Under the pieces are notes generated by a model. It worked only from the letters and a program-made list of their open reading frames with translations. It was not told where the DNA came from and ran no database searches. This document shows, piece after piece, positions 1 to 11,054 of a stretch of DNA of 64,000 nucleotides (positions within the stretch are counted from its first letter, which is position 1; the number at the start of each line of letters is the position of its first letter). The DNA comes from Anagrus nilaparvatae. Its lineage: Eukaryota; Arthropoda; Insecta; Hymenoptera; Mymaridae. The stretch is taken from assembly GCA_022575985.1 (NCBI GenBank), contig JAKSXM010000007.1, positions 4,838,501-4,902,500 on the forward strand, read 5' to 3'. Both the position numbers and the translations under genes were made by a program.

Positions 1-11
1 TTTTTAAATAG

Positions 12-3000
12 ATTTGTAAGATACTGCAAAAATACTTTTAGGCTCATTACGCTTGTTGACGTAATAAGAAATTTTCTTCATACTGTTTTTTTAATATATA
101 ATATATATTTGGTAAGAAATTTTAATAATTAATGTTTATAATTTATATGTATACATTATTAGTCAAGGCGCCAGCAATGTTAAATGCATCCAAAAATTTT
201 ATCAGCACTAGAATGGTTGCACCTCAGTGAAACGTATGTATTTTTGATCGCTGAAACCGATTTTGAAGGTTTCATCCATTTTCAAATGGCCAGTTTTGAG
301 TAATGGACGCTATATAATGAAAAATCGGCGAAAAATGAGCAAAATCGGTAATATCTTGAAAACAATTGCTAACTGCGAGCCTATTTTTGGTACCCCAATA
401 AAATTTTCGGGGTCGCTGATCACGATTTTGAAGACAGATTTATAAAAACCAAAATGGTGAACTCAAAATGGCGTATTTCTAACCTAAGAAACCGCAATTT
501 ATGTTGTTTTAAGCATATTTACGTTGTCTGATAAGTTTTTTTGACCAGTGATAACGATTCTGAGGTCATATTTTTAATTTTCCAAATAGCGGGCTAAAAA
601 TGGCGGATTCCTAACCTCAAAATTGACAATAAATGCTATTTTAAGCATTTTAACGTGTCGCATTTTAAGTTTTTTGGGTCGGTGATCACGATCAGAGGTC
701 AGATTTTTAATAATCAAAATAGTGGATTCCTAACCTCAAAATCGTCAATAAATGCTATTTTAACGTGTTGCATTATAAGTTTTTGGGGTCGGTGACCACG
801 ATTTAGTTAGCAATTTAAGGTACAACTGCGTTGTATAGGTCTTCAAATCATATAGAATAATTAAGTCAAACAATTTATTAAATAAATATTATATATTTTT
901 ACCGACCCCAATAACTTAAAATGCAACACGTTTAAATGCTTAAAATAGCATTTATTGTCGATTATGAGGTTAAGAATCTGCCATTTTTAGTCTTCTATTT
1001 TGAAAATTAAAAATATGACCTCAAAATTGTTATCACTGGTCCAAAAAACTTATTAGACAACGTAAATATGCTTAAAACAGTATAAATCGCAATTTCTTAG
1101 GTTAGAAATTCGCCATTTTAAGTCCGCCATTTTGGTTTTTATTAATCTGTCTTCAAAATCGTGATCAGCGACCTCGAGAACTTTATTGGGATACCAAAAA
1201 TAGGCTCAATTAGCAATTGTTTTCAAGATATTACCGATCTTGCTAATTTTTCGCCGACTTATTATTATATAGCGTCCATTACTCAAAACTGGCCATCCGA
1301 AAATGGATGAATCCTTCAAAATCGGTTTCAGCGACCAAAAATACATACTCTTCACTGAGGTGCATCCATTCTAGTGCTGACAAAAATTTTTGGATGCATT
1401 TAACATTGCTGGCGCATCGACTATATTACACAATGATAGTTTTAATTTTTTTTTTAATTTTTTTCTTATCACCGACTTCCGGCAATGACATATTTTTTGC
1501 CACTAAAAAAATCACTTGGATCACTTTTATCACTTGGACATAAAAAAAAGAATGCCCAAATCGCAGTATTCCTAATGTAATTTATATGCGATTTGGGCCA
1601 TTATTTATTTTTCTGAACAAGAATCATAATGTACTATTTTTATAATTTTTATTACATTTCAAGACATTTACAAATATATAATTTTTTATTTTTTCATACA
1701 GTATATTGAAAATCAAGAATATGCCCGAGTTTTAAGAACTGCAGTTTGTCTTATAGCTGTAAATTTAACGTTCTTAATAGCTTGTATTATTTCTGAAACA
1801 ATGGAAGATGAGGTATATAAATAATATATAGCAAGTAATTAAAAAAATTAACCCTGGTAGATATTTTGACCCTTTACGAATACGTCAATTTTACACTTTT
1901 ACTTTTTTTTTACTTGTAATTAACAAGTTCAAATTATTGAAAATTTTCAGTTCTCAGAAAATCTTTGTGTTCATACCGTGTGTACAGAGTGAAGGATTGC
2001 AAAGATGGTATGATGATGCTAATGATCAAATGTAAGGACTGCTGTACAGATGATTTGCATCACTGCGTTCTTGCCTGTAGATAGAGGTGAACATTATTTT
2101 CAAGAACTGCAGGCTAAAATTCATTATGTATTACTGCAAATCTACTATAAATATTTTCAAGAAAAATATGTTCAGATCGTCTGGCAGCTTCAAAAAGAAC
2201 AAAGTGACGTAAAAATACTAATTAGACAACTTCAACTGGGGCAAAAAGTGAAAAAAAGTAAAAACCCTACCAGGAAGCAGAAAGATGAAAGAATATTTAA
2301 AATTGTCAATAATTTCTATAATTATGTTCAATTATGTTAACTATTTTTACTTTTGTTTTTGGTTCCTCATAGAGGAACCTTTGTGATAGGTGAAATTTTG
2401 ATTTTCGATATTTTGGCATGGTAGGTGGACACTTTTTCCAATTTTTTTTTCCAAAGATTTTTTTTTCCAAAAATTATTTTTCCAGTTAATACGGGTTTCC
2501 AAATTTTTATATCTCCAAAAGGTACCTATTTCCAAACAAATTTTTTCCAAAAACAAAAAAAAAAATTTTAATCTTAAATATTATTTGATTCTAACTTCAT
2601 CATATTATATTTATATTTTCATTTGTTATAAACACAACCTAAATTATTATTAAAATAAAAATTTGTTAAAAAAATTTAAAATAATCATTTTTTTTCTTTT
2701 GAATTTAAATATATTTAAATATATAATAAATTTATCGTAATTTAGATAAACAATAAATTAAATTAAATTTTACAATTTAAAAATTCAAATTTTCAAATAG
2801 TTTTAAATTCGTCTAATTTAATATGGCTGAAATAATTCAATCGTTACTTCACTACAGAGGCTTTCTCTTTTATAAACATTCAGGATTATTAGGAGTTACT
2901 AGTCGAGCTTATTGGAGGTGTAGGAGAATGAATGAATGTGATGCTCGAATTGTAACCAAAGGTGATTCTGAAAATGTATAGATTTTAAGAGGAGGAAGTG

Positions 3001-4688
3001 ACGATGATCATTTACACGCACCTAACATTGAAGAAGTGAAAGCTTTAAAAATCACGACATCTATTAAGAGAACAGCAGCTGCTCATCCCGAAGCACCACC
3101 AGCACAAATATTACGGTCTGAGTTGAGAAACGTAAATTCAGGTGCACATATTTTTTTCTTTATAGCTCTAACCTTTTCTTCAGAACATCTTTAACCTTTT
3201 ACATGATGAAATTTTTTATATTAGGAGTCCTCGCGGAATTACCAGATAGATTAACCTTGCGAAAAACTATTAGTCGGACACGATTAAAAAATTTACCTTC
3301 TAACCCACAAACTATGGATGATTTACAAAGGATTCCCACTGATTTTAGAAGTACGCTTAGTGGAGACAATTTTTTACTTTATGATACTTATGAAGACGAA
3401 GATTACGAAAATGAATTTGGAAGAATTATCATATTTGCAACAAATAAAAATTCACGCAATCTTTTTCGTAGTAGGATTTGGTTTGTAGATGGCACATTTA
3501 GTTGTGCACCATCTATATTTTTCCAAGTTTTCGCTATTCTTGCTGCTGTAAGTCAACCAGCTGCTAGAAGACAGGTCCAAACTATCGGCCTGCCTTTTGT
3601 TTATGCACTTATGGAAACAAAACAAGAAGGAGCTTACAGGATAGTTTTCCAAATCATTATTCAACGAGCACGAGAAATTAACCTGGAAATCGCAATGCCA
3701 GCTATTATAATGAGTGACTTCGAGCTAGCAATCATTAATACCGCAAGACATCTTATTGGGGTAGAAAGCGTACGCTGTTGTTTCTTTCACCTTGGTCAAA
3801 GCATATACAGGCAAGTTCAAAGTAGAGGATTGCAAATTGCTTACAGCAATCCAGATGATCGTACTATTAGAGATTATGTTCACATGATAATTGCACTTCG
3901 TCCAAGTGGAAAGTGTAGAACAATGTTTCCTTCAAATACAAAATGAAATACCTGCAGATCTGTTGCCAGTGAGTCAGTATTTTGATGAAACTTACGTTAG
4001 AGGAATACCGGCACGAGAAAGACGAAGAAGATTGCCCCCTCGTTACAGCCCAACTTTATGGAACCAGTATAATTCTGTACTTTCCCAAACTGCAAGGACA
4101 AATAATATATCTGAAGGGTACCATAACCGACTTCAAGTTGTAATTGGGAAAAATCATCCTAGCCTTTACGCTTTCTTAGTAGAGCTCAAGAAAGAACAAA
4201 GTGATTCAGAAATTATGATACGTCAAATTCAAGTGGGGCAGAAGGTTAAAAAAGGCCAAGACCCTAAGAGAAAAAAAAGAGAAGAACAAATTTTTCAAAT
4301 TGTGTCCAGGTATCAAGAATATGTTGATAACAACGACGTTTTAACCTATTTGCGAAGTTTGGGCCATAATATAAATTTATAAAGTTTTTACACAAAAATA
4401 TATATTATAACCTATTTTAACTTATTTAATATAGATTTATAGTAAATAAATAAAAGTTTTGACTAAAAAAGTCTTTTTTATTTTTGGAAAAAATTTGTGC
4501 AAAAAATTTAATTGGAAATAATACTTTTTGGAAAAAAAAAATTTGGAAACCCGTATTAACTGGAAAAATAATTTTTGGAAAAAAAAATCCTTGAAAAAAA
4601 AAAATTGGAAAAAGTGTCCACCAATCTTTTGGCATATAAGCACGTTTTGAGACCTCAGGAAGCTAAAAAACCGGTTTTTAAAAAAAGT

Positions 4689-4761
<73 letters not shown>

Positions 4762-5936
4762 TGTCGCACTGTAACCGGTGATATTTCACAGCCAACACGA
4801 CATTAAGACCTAATTTTTTTTTCAAAATTTTTTTCACTAAAAGCCACATATTTACATCATAAAATGAAAAAACTATTTATGGATTTTAATGTTTTTAACA
4901 AAAAAAAATATATTTAATTATTTAACTTTTACGATCAACATAACTTATTCAAGGGTATAAAACTTTTTTATTTTATATTATTATTTTTTTATATTTTTAT
5001 CAATTTTTTTCATTATATGTATAAACAAAAAAACATTTTAATTAAATAGGCTAATTTAATGTCGTTATAATCATTAAGGATATTCTTTTTTATTTTTATT
5101 TTATTATTTTTGTTTTGTTTTTAAAGGAATTATTATTCATTAAACATTAAAGCAATTGGAATCTAGAAAAAAAATTTCTTGACAGAGGGAAATTACAACT
5201 TATTAAATATTTTTTATATATTTTTAATCCACAGTTTATAATAAAACATTATTATAAGCACTAGGTATTTTTAAAAAAACAAGCAATTTTAGATGATAAT
5301 CTGTTAAAATATATATGTTGATTCCTTATAAGAGAAAATTATATAGATAAAAATTAAAAATACAATGCAAAAAAATATAAAATTTTAAACAAATATTTCT
5401 TCTGTTAATTATGAAAAACTTGCATTTATCGAAAACTTGTATAGTCCGAAATGAGAACCTGGTCCCATCAATTTCAATTTATACAGGTTTTACTGTATAT
5501 ATTTACAAAAAAAAATTCATATGCCTTGGTTTACAGTTTGTGGGGGTCTTAAAATATACAGCCGAAAAAATAAAAATTATATCTATCAAAATATCTACCA
5601 GAAAATAATTAAGTATATGTAATTAGTATAATAATATAAATATAAACAATTTCGTAATTTTTTAGAGCTCTAGTATTAAAGACAGTTTTTTCGAGTCTGA
5701 CTGGATAATGTGTAACAAAACTAAAGAAATTATTTTACTCAACGTACAAAAAGTAAATAATATAAAGGCTGGAAAATTTTTGGAATTATCATGCAGAGTT
5801 TATTTTTGGGTGAGTAATCTATTAGTAAATATAGAAATGAAAAAAAAATAAATTGTTTTTTGTATAAAATCAACAGGTTATTAAGTCATCGATTACTTAT
5901 GGAATAACTTTACTCACATTCAGAAGAAATCATTAA
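12..5936 (+). CDS. odorant receptor A, 3' exons only (5' end outside window)
   Basis: C-terminal half of an insect odorant receptor (7tm_6 family), a membrane protein that forms ligand-gated cation channels with a co-receptor in antennal neurons. Exons seen by splice sites and by match to receptor B: 12-111, 1702-1812, 5666-5809 and 5877-5936 (TAA at 5934). Lengths 100, 111, 144 and 60 equal those of receptor B exons 3-6, and the phases are compatible. Family marks: the stretch ESDWIMCNKTKEIILL, then KAGKFLELSCRVYFW, and a final exon ending LLTFRRNH. The 1702-1812 exon encodes a hydrophobic segment (VCLIAVNLTFLIACII). No stop or frameshift is visible in these exons. The introns carry a foldback element and a MULE. 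The first exons must lie upstream, so intactness cannot be judged. Confidence 0.85.
169..1415. mobile_element. 1.25-kb foldback / long inverted-repeat element
   Basis: Two long arms are imperfect reverse complements: the left arm begins at 169 (GCGCCAGCAATG) and the right arm ends at 1415 (CATTGCTGGCGC). Arms run to roughly 810 and from about 895, with a short centre. Within the arms, diverged units carrying 'ggtcggtgatcacgat' and 'cctaacctcaaaat' recur several times. It lies in an intron of receptor A. No open frame above noise, so it is probably a non-autonomous DNA element. A clear target duplication was not seen. Related 'atcagcgacc' repeats occur near 54.9-55.2 kb. Confidence 0.75.
1551..1604. 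repeat. short inverted repeat in intron
   Basis: AATGCCCAAATCGCA is followed about 25 bases later by TGCGATTTGGGCCATT, giving a stem-loop. A half-copy of the same motif (AATGGCCCCAATCGCAT) occurs at about 6127, so this is a dispersed miniature repeat rather than a gene feature. Confidence 0.5.
1985..2340 (+). pseudogene. decayed MULE transposase fragment
   Basis: Fragment homologous to the C-terminal part of the MULE transposase encoded at 3225-4382. Shared signs are the SEGLQRW stretch, FLPVDRGEHYFQEL and the basic tail KEQSDVKILIRQLQLGQKVKK, which matches KEQSDSEIMIRQIQVGQKVKK in the larger copy. Roughly 60 codons are missing between these blocks, and no start or catalytic core remains. 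Around ITAFLPVDR this copy keeps the frame where the larger copy is shifted. Confidence 0.75.
2420..4626 (+). mobile_element. MULE (Mutator-like) DNA transposon with TIRs and 9-bp target duplication
   Basis: A complete element of 2207 bp. Terminal inverted repeats of about 135-150 bp are visible (2420-2555 and 4480-4626), rich in 'ttttttccaaa' runs and sharing GGTGGACACTTTTTCCAA and AGTTAATACGGGTTTCCAAA. The 9-bp sequence TTTTGGCAT lies directly outside both ends (2411-2419 and 4627-4635), the usual target duplication length for this superfamily. It sits in the long intron of receptor A between the 1812 and 5666 splice sites. It encodes the FLYWCH/MULE transposase described separately. Confidence 0.9.
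2823..4382 (+). pseudogene. FLYWCH zinc-finger MULE transposase, inactivated
   Basis: Transposase of the surrounding MULE. Residues about 10-75 form a FLYWCH-type zinc finger (AYWRCRRMNECDAR, later DDHLHAP). The MULE DDE domain follows, with FVDGTF, IIMSDFE and CCFFHLGQS. A likely 83-base intron (3142-3224, GT...AG) joins the finger to LAELPDRLTLRKTI in frame. Breaks: an in-frame TAG at 2979-2981 (codon 53) and a frameshift near 3900-3915, after which the frame continues to the TAA at 4380 (GYHNRLQVVIGKNHPS). The protein was probably about 490 residues. As it stands it cannot be made whole, so the element is non-autonomous now. Confidence 0.85.
4691..4764. repeat. microsatellites (TG)n then (ATGT)n
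   Basis: About 20 TG units (4691-4730) are followed by eight ATGT units. Long apparent frames on both strands here are only repeat translation. The preceding 4636-4690 segment resembles intron sequence at about 13400-13460, so the locus was shared before the MULE inserted. Confidence 0.95.
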
Positions 5937-7224
5937 TTTTTCATTTATTTATTCTGTGAATGCATTTAAATTTAAAACTATATTTATGGTAATGAAGAAA
6001 TTTTCACTTCAGTAAAGGGTCAACTGGAGCTTTAAGAAACGATAAAATCGAAACTAAAGAATATGGAAACTATAGAATTATTTAATTTTATATAGTATAT
6101 TTAGATTCATTGCTAGAAAAATAAAGAATGGCCCCAATCGCATGCAAATTACGATTAAACTGTGGTAAACGGAGATTTTGGGAAACCTTTTTTTCTGACT
6201 TAAAGTCGTATATGATTTGCCGGACGTGTCCGGAAAATACGTGCTTTCGGATGGCTGACCAGAAAATACGGTTTCGACTTTATCGATAAAAGCCTATGGC
6301 GCTCATTTAATTTTGTATAATGAAAATTGTGAATGATAAAATTTTAGTTTATTTTCTCATGGGAATAAATCCACAAAAATCCTGTGTGTGACTTGGACGC
6401 GTTTTAGTAAGCGTTGTGTATTTAGTATAGCGCTGAGTATGTATACTCTGCGTATATGTGACTAAAGGTTGACTCAATCTTAGGTTGCTATTTTCATTGC
6501 CCATAATAGTTACAATTTAATAGGTCGTAGACCCAACCATCTAGTTATTGAAATGTTTTATAATTTTGAAGATAAGCAAAACATCTAACTTTGTTTGTGA
6601 AATAAAGAACAACTACATAGTTTTTTTTATTTTTTACCCAGTACAGGTTAATTAGAAACAACAATTCGATATATATTTAGAAAATTGTGGGCGATGAAAA
6701 TAACAAATTGAAAATCATAATTCCAATGACCAATATTCTTAAGATGGTGAAAATACCCTAATAATGTTTTTAATTTGATATTTGACATAAATTAAAAGAA
6801 AGAACGCGATTTATTTTTAACAGATAATATAAGAGTAACACAGTAAATATAACAAGATTATAAAATATTAAAACACATGTTTTATTTACAGCCCGTAATT
6901 TTAATTCCTCTAATTATAATTTTTACTTTTTGTTTCTATAAGGTATAATTAAGGACGCTCTGGCCAATGAATTCCCCAAATAAGACATATACTGGTTATT
7001 AGAGGAAAGTCTCAGGAATCGAATGGTATGGGCCTTATAGTCGGTAGTCGTGCATAATTTTGAGATATAAAGGTCCAAAGATAAATAAATATTACATTAG
7101 TCTTATGGGGAGAATTCAGGAAGTTGATTATTTTTACCATCAAATCGCGAATTCCCGAATGCAGATAGTGATAAATTGAAAGTACAAAGCTTAAAGAATT
7201 TAATGGTCCAAATATGAGGTATAC
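5937..7224. other. intergenic, 3' flank of receptor A
   Basis: No gene seen. The first 130 bases (ATTTATGGTAATGAAG, then GGGTCAACTGGA) match the 3' flank of receptor B, so this is duplicated 3' UTR or flank. The rest is A+T-rich without recognisable coding sequence. Confidence 0.6.
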
Positions 7225-7546
7225 GTGGGAAATTTCGTGTAATTAAACGAAGAAAATTTTACAAAAGATACAAAGAACATTTACCACCAACTTACATAGA
7301 CAAGTCAAATTATGCAACACACTTATGGAATGAAAACCATGATTGGTTCGTTTTCAATACAGATATGGATATACTACATAATTGCAATAAAAACAACAAG
7401 ATGAACGTGCTAGAAGAATATGAAATTTATAAAATATACAAAACAAATGAAGATATTTTACTAAATGACAAATTAATATACAAAAACAATTGTTTATTTA
7501 ATACAGCTTTAAATATTATAAATAGTGAAAATAGTGACAATAATTA
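7225..7546 (+). pseudogene. Penelope-like element, C-terminal (GIY-YIG) remnant
   Basis: The frame encodes YKRYKEHLPPTYIDKSNYAT, HLWNENHDWF and VLEEYEIYKIYKTNEDILLNDKL, ending at the TAA at 7544. This matches the end of the intact Penelope protein at 51767-54244 (RFNDHI, then TLEEFEIYKNTQINANKLINDKLLNKK). Only the tail of the GIY-YIG endonuclease and the C-terminus remain; the reverse transcriptase is missing. Sequence divergence marks a different, older family. Confidence 0.75.
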
Positions 7547-7960
7547 ACAAATAAATAGTGAAAACAACAATAATAACGAAAATTATTAATAAATAAATAA
7601 ATACAAGTGAAAAACAAAATCAAGTGAAAATAAATTTATTATAAATTGATTAATTTGTTTTGGATATAAAATATAAATTTACATTTAAGAGATAAAATTA
7701 AAATATAAATTAAATAAGTATGTATATAAATATAAATAATAAGTAAACAACTGTATATGTAATAATAATATGAATAACAATAATAGTAATAATTTTTATA
7801 TTTAAAATTGAACATCACGACAACTTTAAGTTATTAAAGACTTTAGTGTATTACTGATGATGACAGTATAACTGTTGAAATGCGCGTCTAATTATTTATG
7901 TATAATTTTAATTTCGTCACAGACGGTTAATTAATAAATAAAAATAAATCATATTTAATA
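7547..7960 (+). mobile_element. 3' non-coding part of the older Penelope-like copy
   Basis: A+T-rich tail between the stop codon and a simple TAATAAATAAAAATAAAT end. It contains the hammerhead-like motif at 7850-7892, in the same relative place and followed by the same TCTAATTATT as in the intact element. Confidence 0.55.
7850..7892 (+). ncRNA. hammerhead-like ribozyme motif (older Penelope copy)
   Basis: Core CTGATGA at 7854-7860 and GAAA at 7877-7880, ending in GTC (7886-7888). Stem II pairs ACAG (7863-7866) with CTGT (7872-7875). Stem I pairs ATTA (7850-7853) with TAAT (7889-7892). Stem III is tiny (A-U, U-G, G-C around GCGC). An extra U follows CTGATGA, as in the copies at 51.6 and 54.6 kb. 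Type I hammerheads with very short stem III are known from Penelope-like elements; activity is not shown. Confidence 0.55.
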
Positions 7961-8079
7961 TGTTTTAATGTTTTTAATATTTATTTAATATATTTAACTT
8001 TGAAATTCCTGTTAAAAAATAACATAATAACCAAAAATCAATTTGGATATTTAAGAAACTTAGATACTAAAGAAGCCTT

Positions 8080-8468
8080 TGCTAAAGTTAACTCCGACAA
8101 TCATTACCTTTTTAGATTTAGTAAAGGCTTTTGATACCGTTGATCATATTGACTGACACTGCAATAGTTAGTGGTGACAAAAAATGGAATTTTGCACACA
8201 AAAAATCACTCTTTATCTAGCAAAATTTATAATTGGTTGAAGCCAAACTATCTATTTTTAAATATGAAAAAAAGTTTTCATGGCATTTTGCTCTTACACA
8301 AATAGTATTTCTAAAAATATTGAGATATTTATTGAAAACTATAATCTAACTAGAGTAGGACAGGTAAAATATTCGGATGTCATATTTGACTCTTATTTAA
8401 AATGGAATCATCACATAGATTCAATACATAATATAAGCGTGAAAACACGTGAAAGCATGCAATTTTAG
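8080..8468 (+). pseudogene. non-LTR reverse transcriptase, two collapsed fragments
   Basis: The stretch near 8100-8150 encodes TFLDLVKAFDTVDH, which is RT motif A. After a frame break and a loss of the YADD region, 8360-8430 encodes VGQVKYSDVIFDSYLKWNHHI, the thumb region after the catalytic core. Internal deletion and stops show a dead copy of a CR1/jockey-group element. Confidence 0.7.
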
Positions 8469-8935
8469 GTTAAAAGTACGTGAGTCGAAGGAAATTAGTA
8501 ATTGAAAATGTGAGTTCCTAATTTTAGGTTAGATTTTATTTCAAAAACAGGCTAAACTAGCTTTCCTTATAACCGAATTTTTTTCGAGTTATACGAATGA
8601 ATGAATAAATAAAATGAAAACTTAAAATTCGAAAAAACCTTTCTAAAATCGATTTCTTGATTAGGTTAATTAAATTAATTTTAAAATATTATAAATTCTG
8701 CAAAATAATAATAATTGCTATTAAATAACATATTTGTAATTTTAATTCTATCTTTTTAATAATATTTTAAAATGTAAAGCATTTTGATAATAACATTAAT
8801 AAATAAAAAAGCCTCACGTAAATGAAATAAAGAATAAAATAGTCTTTTTACCACTTTTTTCTTTTCTATTAATAAATTATATTACTTATATTCTTTCTTG
8901 TAAAGCATTATACTCCAGTCAATATACGAGTTTTG
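8469..8935. other. no gene seen
   Basis: A+T-rich spacer without recognisable coding or repeat structure. Confidence 0.5.
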
Positions 8936-9350
8936 TTAATTTTCTAGCCCTCACCAGGTTTGGTCTATAATAGGTTTTTTGGGTCACTGATCACAAATTT
9001 CAGGGTCCTATATTTAAGAAACTGGGGTTTTACCCTTAAAACAACAAAAACAACCCCCAAAAAGGGGTATTTTTGCTACCTTTACTCTGGATATCATCAG
9101 ATTTGATCTAGAAGGGTTTTTTGGGACACTAATCACAAATATTGAGGTATTTTCTATAAAAGATTAGTCTTTGCCCTTAAATCAGCAAAGACTAACCCCG
9201 AAAAAAGGTATTTTCGCTACATTCGCTAATCTAGCTGATTTAAGGATGAAGCCCCAGTTTATTTACTATAGGACGCGACCCAAAATACCTATATTAGACC
9301 AAATCTGGTAAGCGCCTGTAACTACCCCCCCCCCCTCTGTATATTGACTA
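8936..9350. repeat. diverged tandem/foldback repeat ('gggtcactgatcac' family)
   Basis: Two direct copies of a roughly 170-base unit carry 'tttttgggtcactgatcaca' (8975) and 'tttttgggacactaatcaca' (9115). Towards 9300 the sequence returns as reverse complement ('aggtttggtctataatagg' against 'cctatattagaccaaatct'). It resembles the foldback at 169-1415 in motif style. It ends near a C-run at 9326-9335. Confidence 0.5.
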
Positions 9351-11054
9351 GAGTTTTATAACTATTATGATATAAAGTCTTGTAATTAGCGCGGTCGGTT
9401 ATTTATTTTAGGGTAACAGCATTTTTATAGGATGATTGTACCAATTATGGACCAAATTTCAAAAAGAGCATAAGTGTAAATGAATTCACTTATTTTTAGT
9501 AAATAATTTTTATTTTTGGAAGTTAGGTGATAGATTAATTAAAAAATCCCTATTATATTGTGAAAATTTAATTAATATTCAATTTTATTTGACAATTAAA
9601 ACAAAAAATTTTCATTTCACCAATTAATATGACCACAAACCTCAATCAATGACCAGATGAATCTCAAATTAGTGACAACTATTTTATTTTTTATTATTCA
9701 AATGAAAACCTTCATATTTTGTTAAAAATTAGTCAAAAAATGAAAATAAAAAAATTAACAAGTAAGTTGGAATTATTAAAAGTCTAATTTTTAAAAAAAT
9801 AGTAAGACATTTTATATTAAAAAATGTAACATTTTTAAATAAATTCATATATCAAATGATATTTTTCACTTTGTTATAAAGAACTAAAAACCGAAAATTC
9901 CAATTTTTTTCACTTCTTTTTGTAATTTACTTTTGTTGCTTTTGATCCAAATTCTTATCTTATTTTGGAAGTTTAAATCTTATTTCTGTAATTTTTGTTT
10001 TGTCTTTTTCTTTTTGGCGCATATTTTAATTTTTTCTATCTACAAATTGATTTATTCAAATTGATATATATTGATTTAATAACTACCTTTAAAATAAATA
10101 TAAAAAAATTTTATGGTTATAACTTTGTAAAAAAATTAATTAATTCTTTTCATAACCAATCGTTTTTAAACTATTTGATTTTCTCATAAAATAACCGCGC
10201 ACTTACCAACAAACAGCCAATAATCGGATAAGAACTCTTCTAAACGATTTTCATAAACTTTTATTTCAGTTGAATCTTATTTTTTTATTTTATTCTTATT
10301 AATACACTTAAACAAGCATAAACTTAAAAAATATTTATTTATTTATTACAAAAATAAAAAACATAGATTATAATAAATGGTTATGTAAGTTTGTTAAATA
10401 AAAATTTTTTTTTTTCTTTCATTCGACTCACTTTTTTCAAATTTTACTAATTCACGTGAATTAAATACAGAATAGGCCTGCTGAGAAGAAACACTGTTTT
10501 CAACAAAATGGAATGAAAATTTGTATTTTTTATATTGTAAATTATCAACTTTGTCCAGCCCTAATGGACAATATATACATATATTTTTTATAATTCATTT
10601 CTTTTTATAAAATTATACCTAAATGTTTGAATAATTAACGCAGAAATTAATTTCACAATAATATCATTGCGTAAAAAATAAAAAAAAAAATTATAAAATA
10701 AAAACGATATCGTGTATTATAAAAGTAGAAAAAAAAGTAATGAATAAATACCATAATTATTTTTTAATTTTAATTTTTTTTTTTAGAAACCGTAATTATC
10801 TTTTTAGACAAAAAAAAAAAAATAATATTAATTAAATATAATTTTTTTTTTTTCAATGAAAAAATATTTTTAGTGCGTATGTTGCTCATGCGTTGTGAAC
10901 GATATTTTCAAAACTATTATCTATAAGCATTTATTATTAATTTAGTTAAGGGTTGAAATTCAATAAAGTAATAAAGAATTTTTTGATAAGACAATATATT
11001 TTTATAAAAGGGTTGAAATTTTTGTCAAAATTTTAATAAGTTCTTATTTATAAA
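9351..11054. other. upstream flank of receptor B
   Basis: A+T-rich intergenic DNA, many A/T homopolymers, no gene recognised. The promoter of receptor B should lie near its 3' end, but I can point to no convincing core element. Confidence 0.5.

Noticed and set aside
4437..4849. Long open frames on both strands over the TG/ATGT repeat
   Set aside because: They are translations of the microsatellite and the MULE TIR; no start, composition or homology supports a gene.
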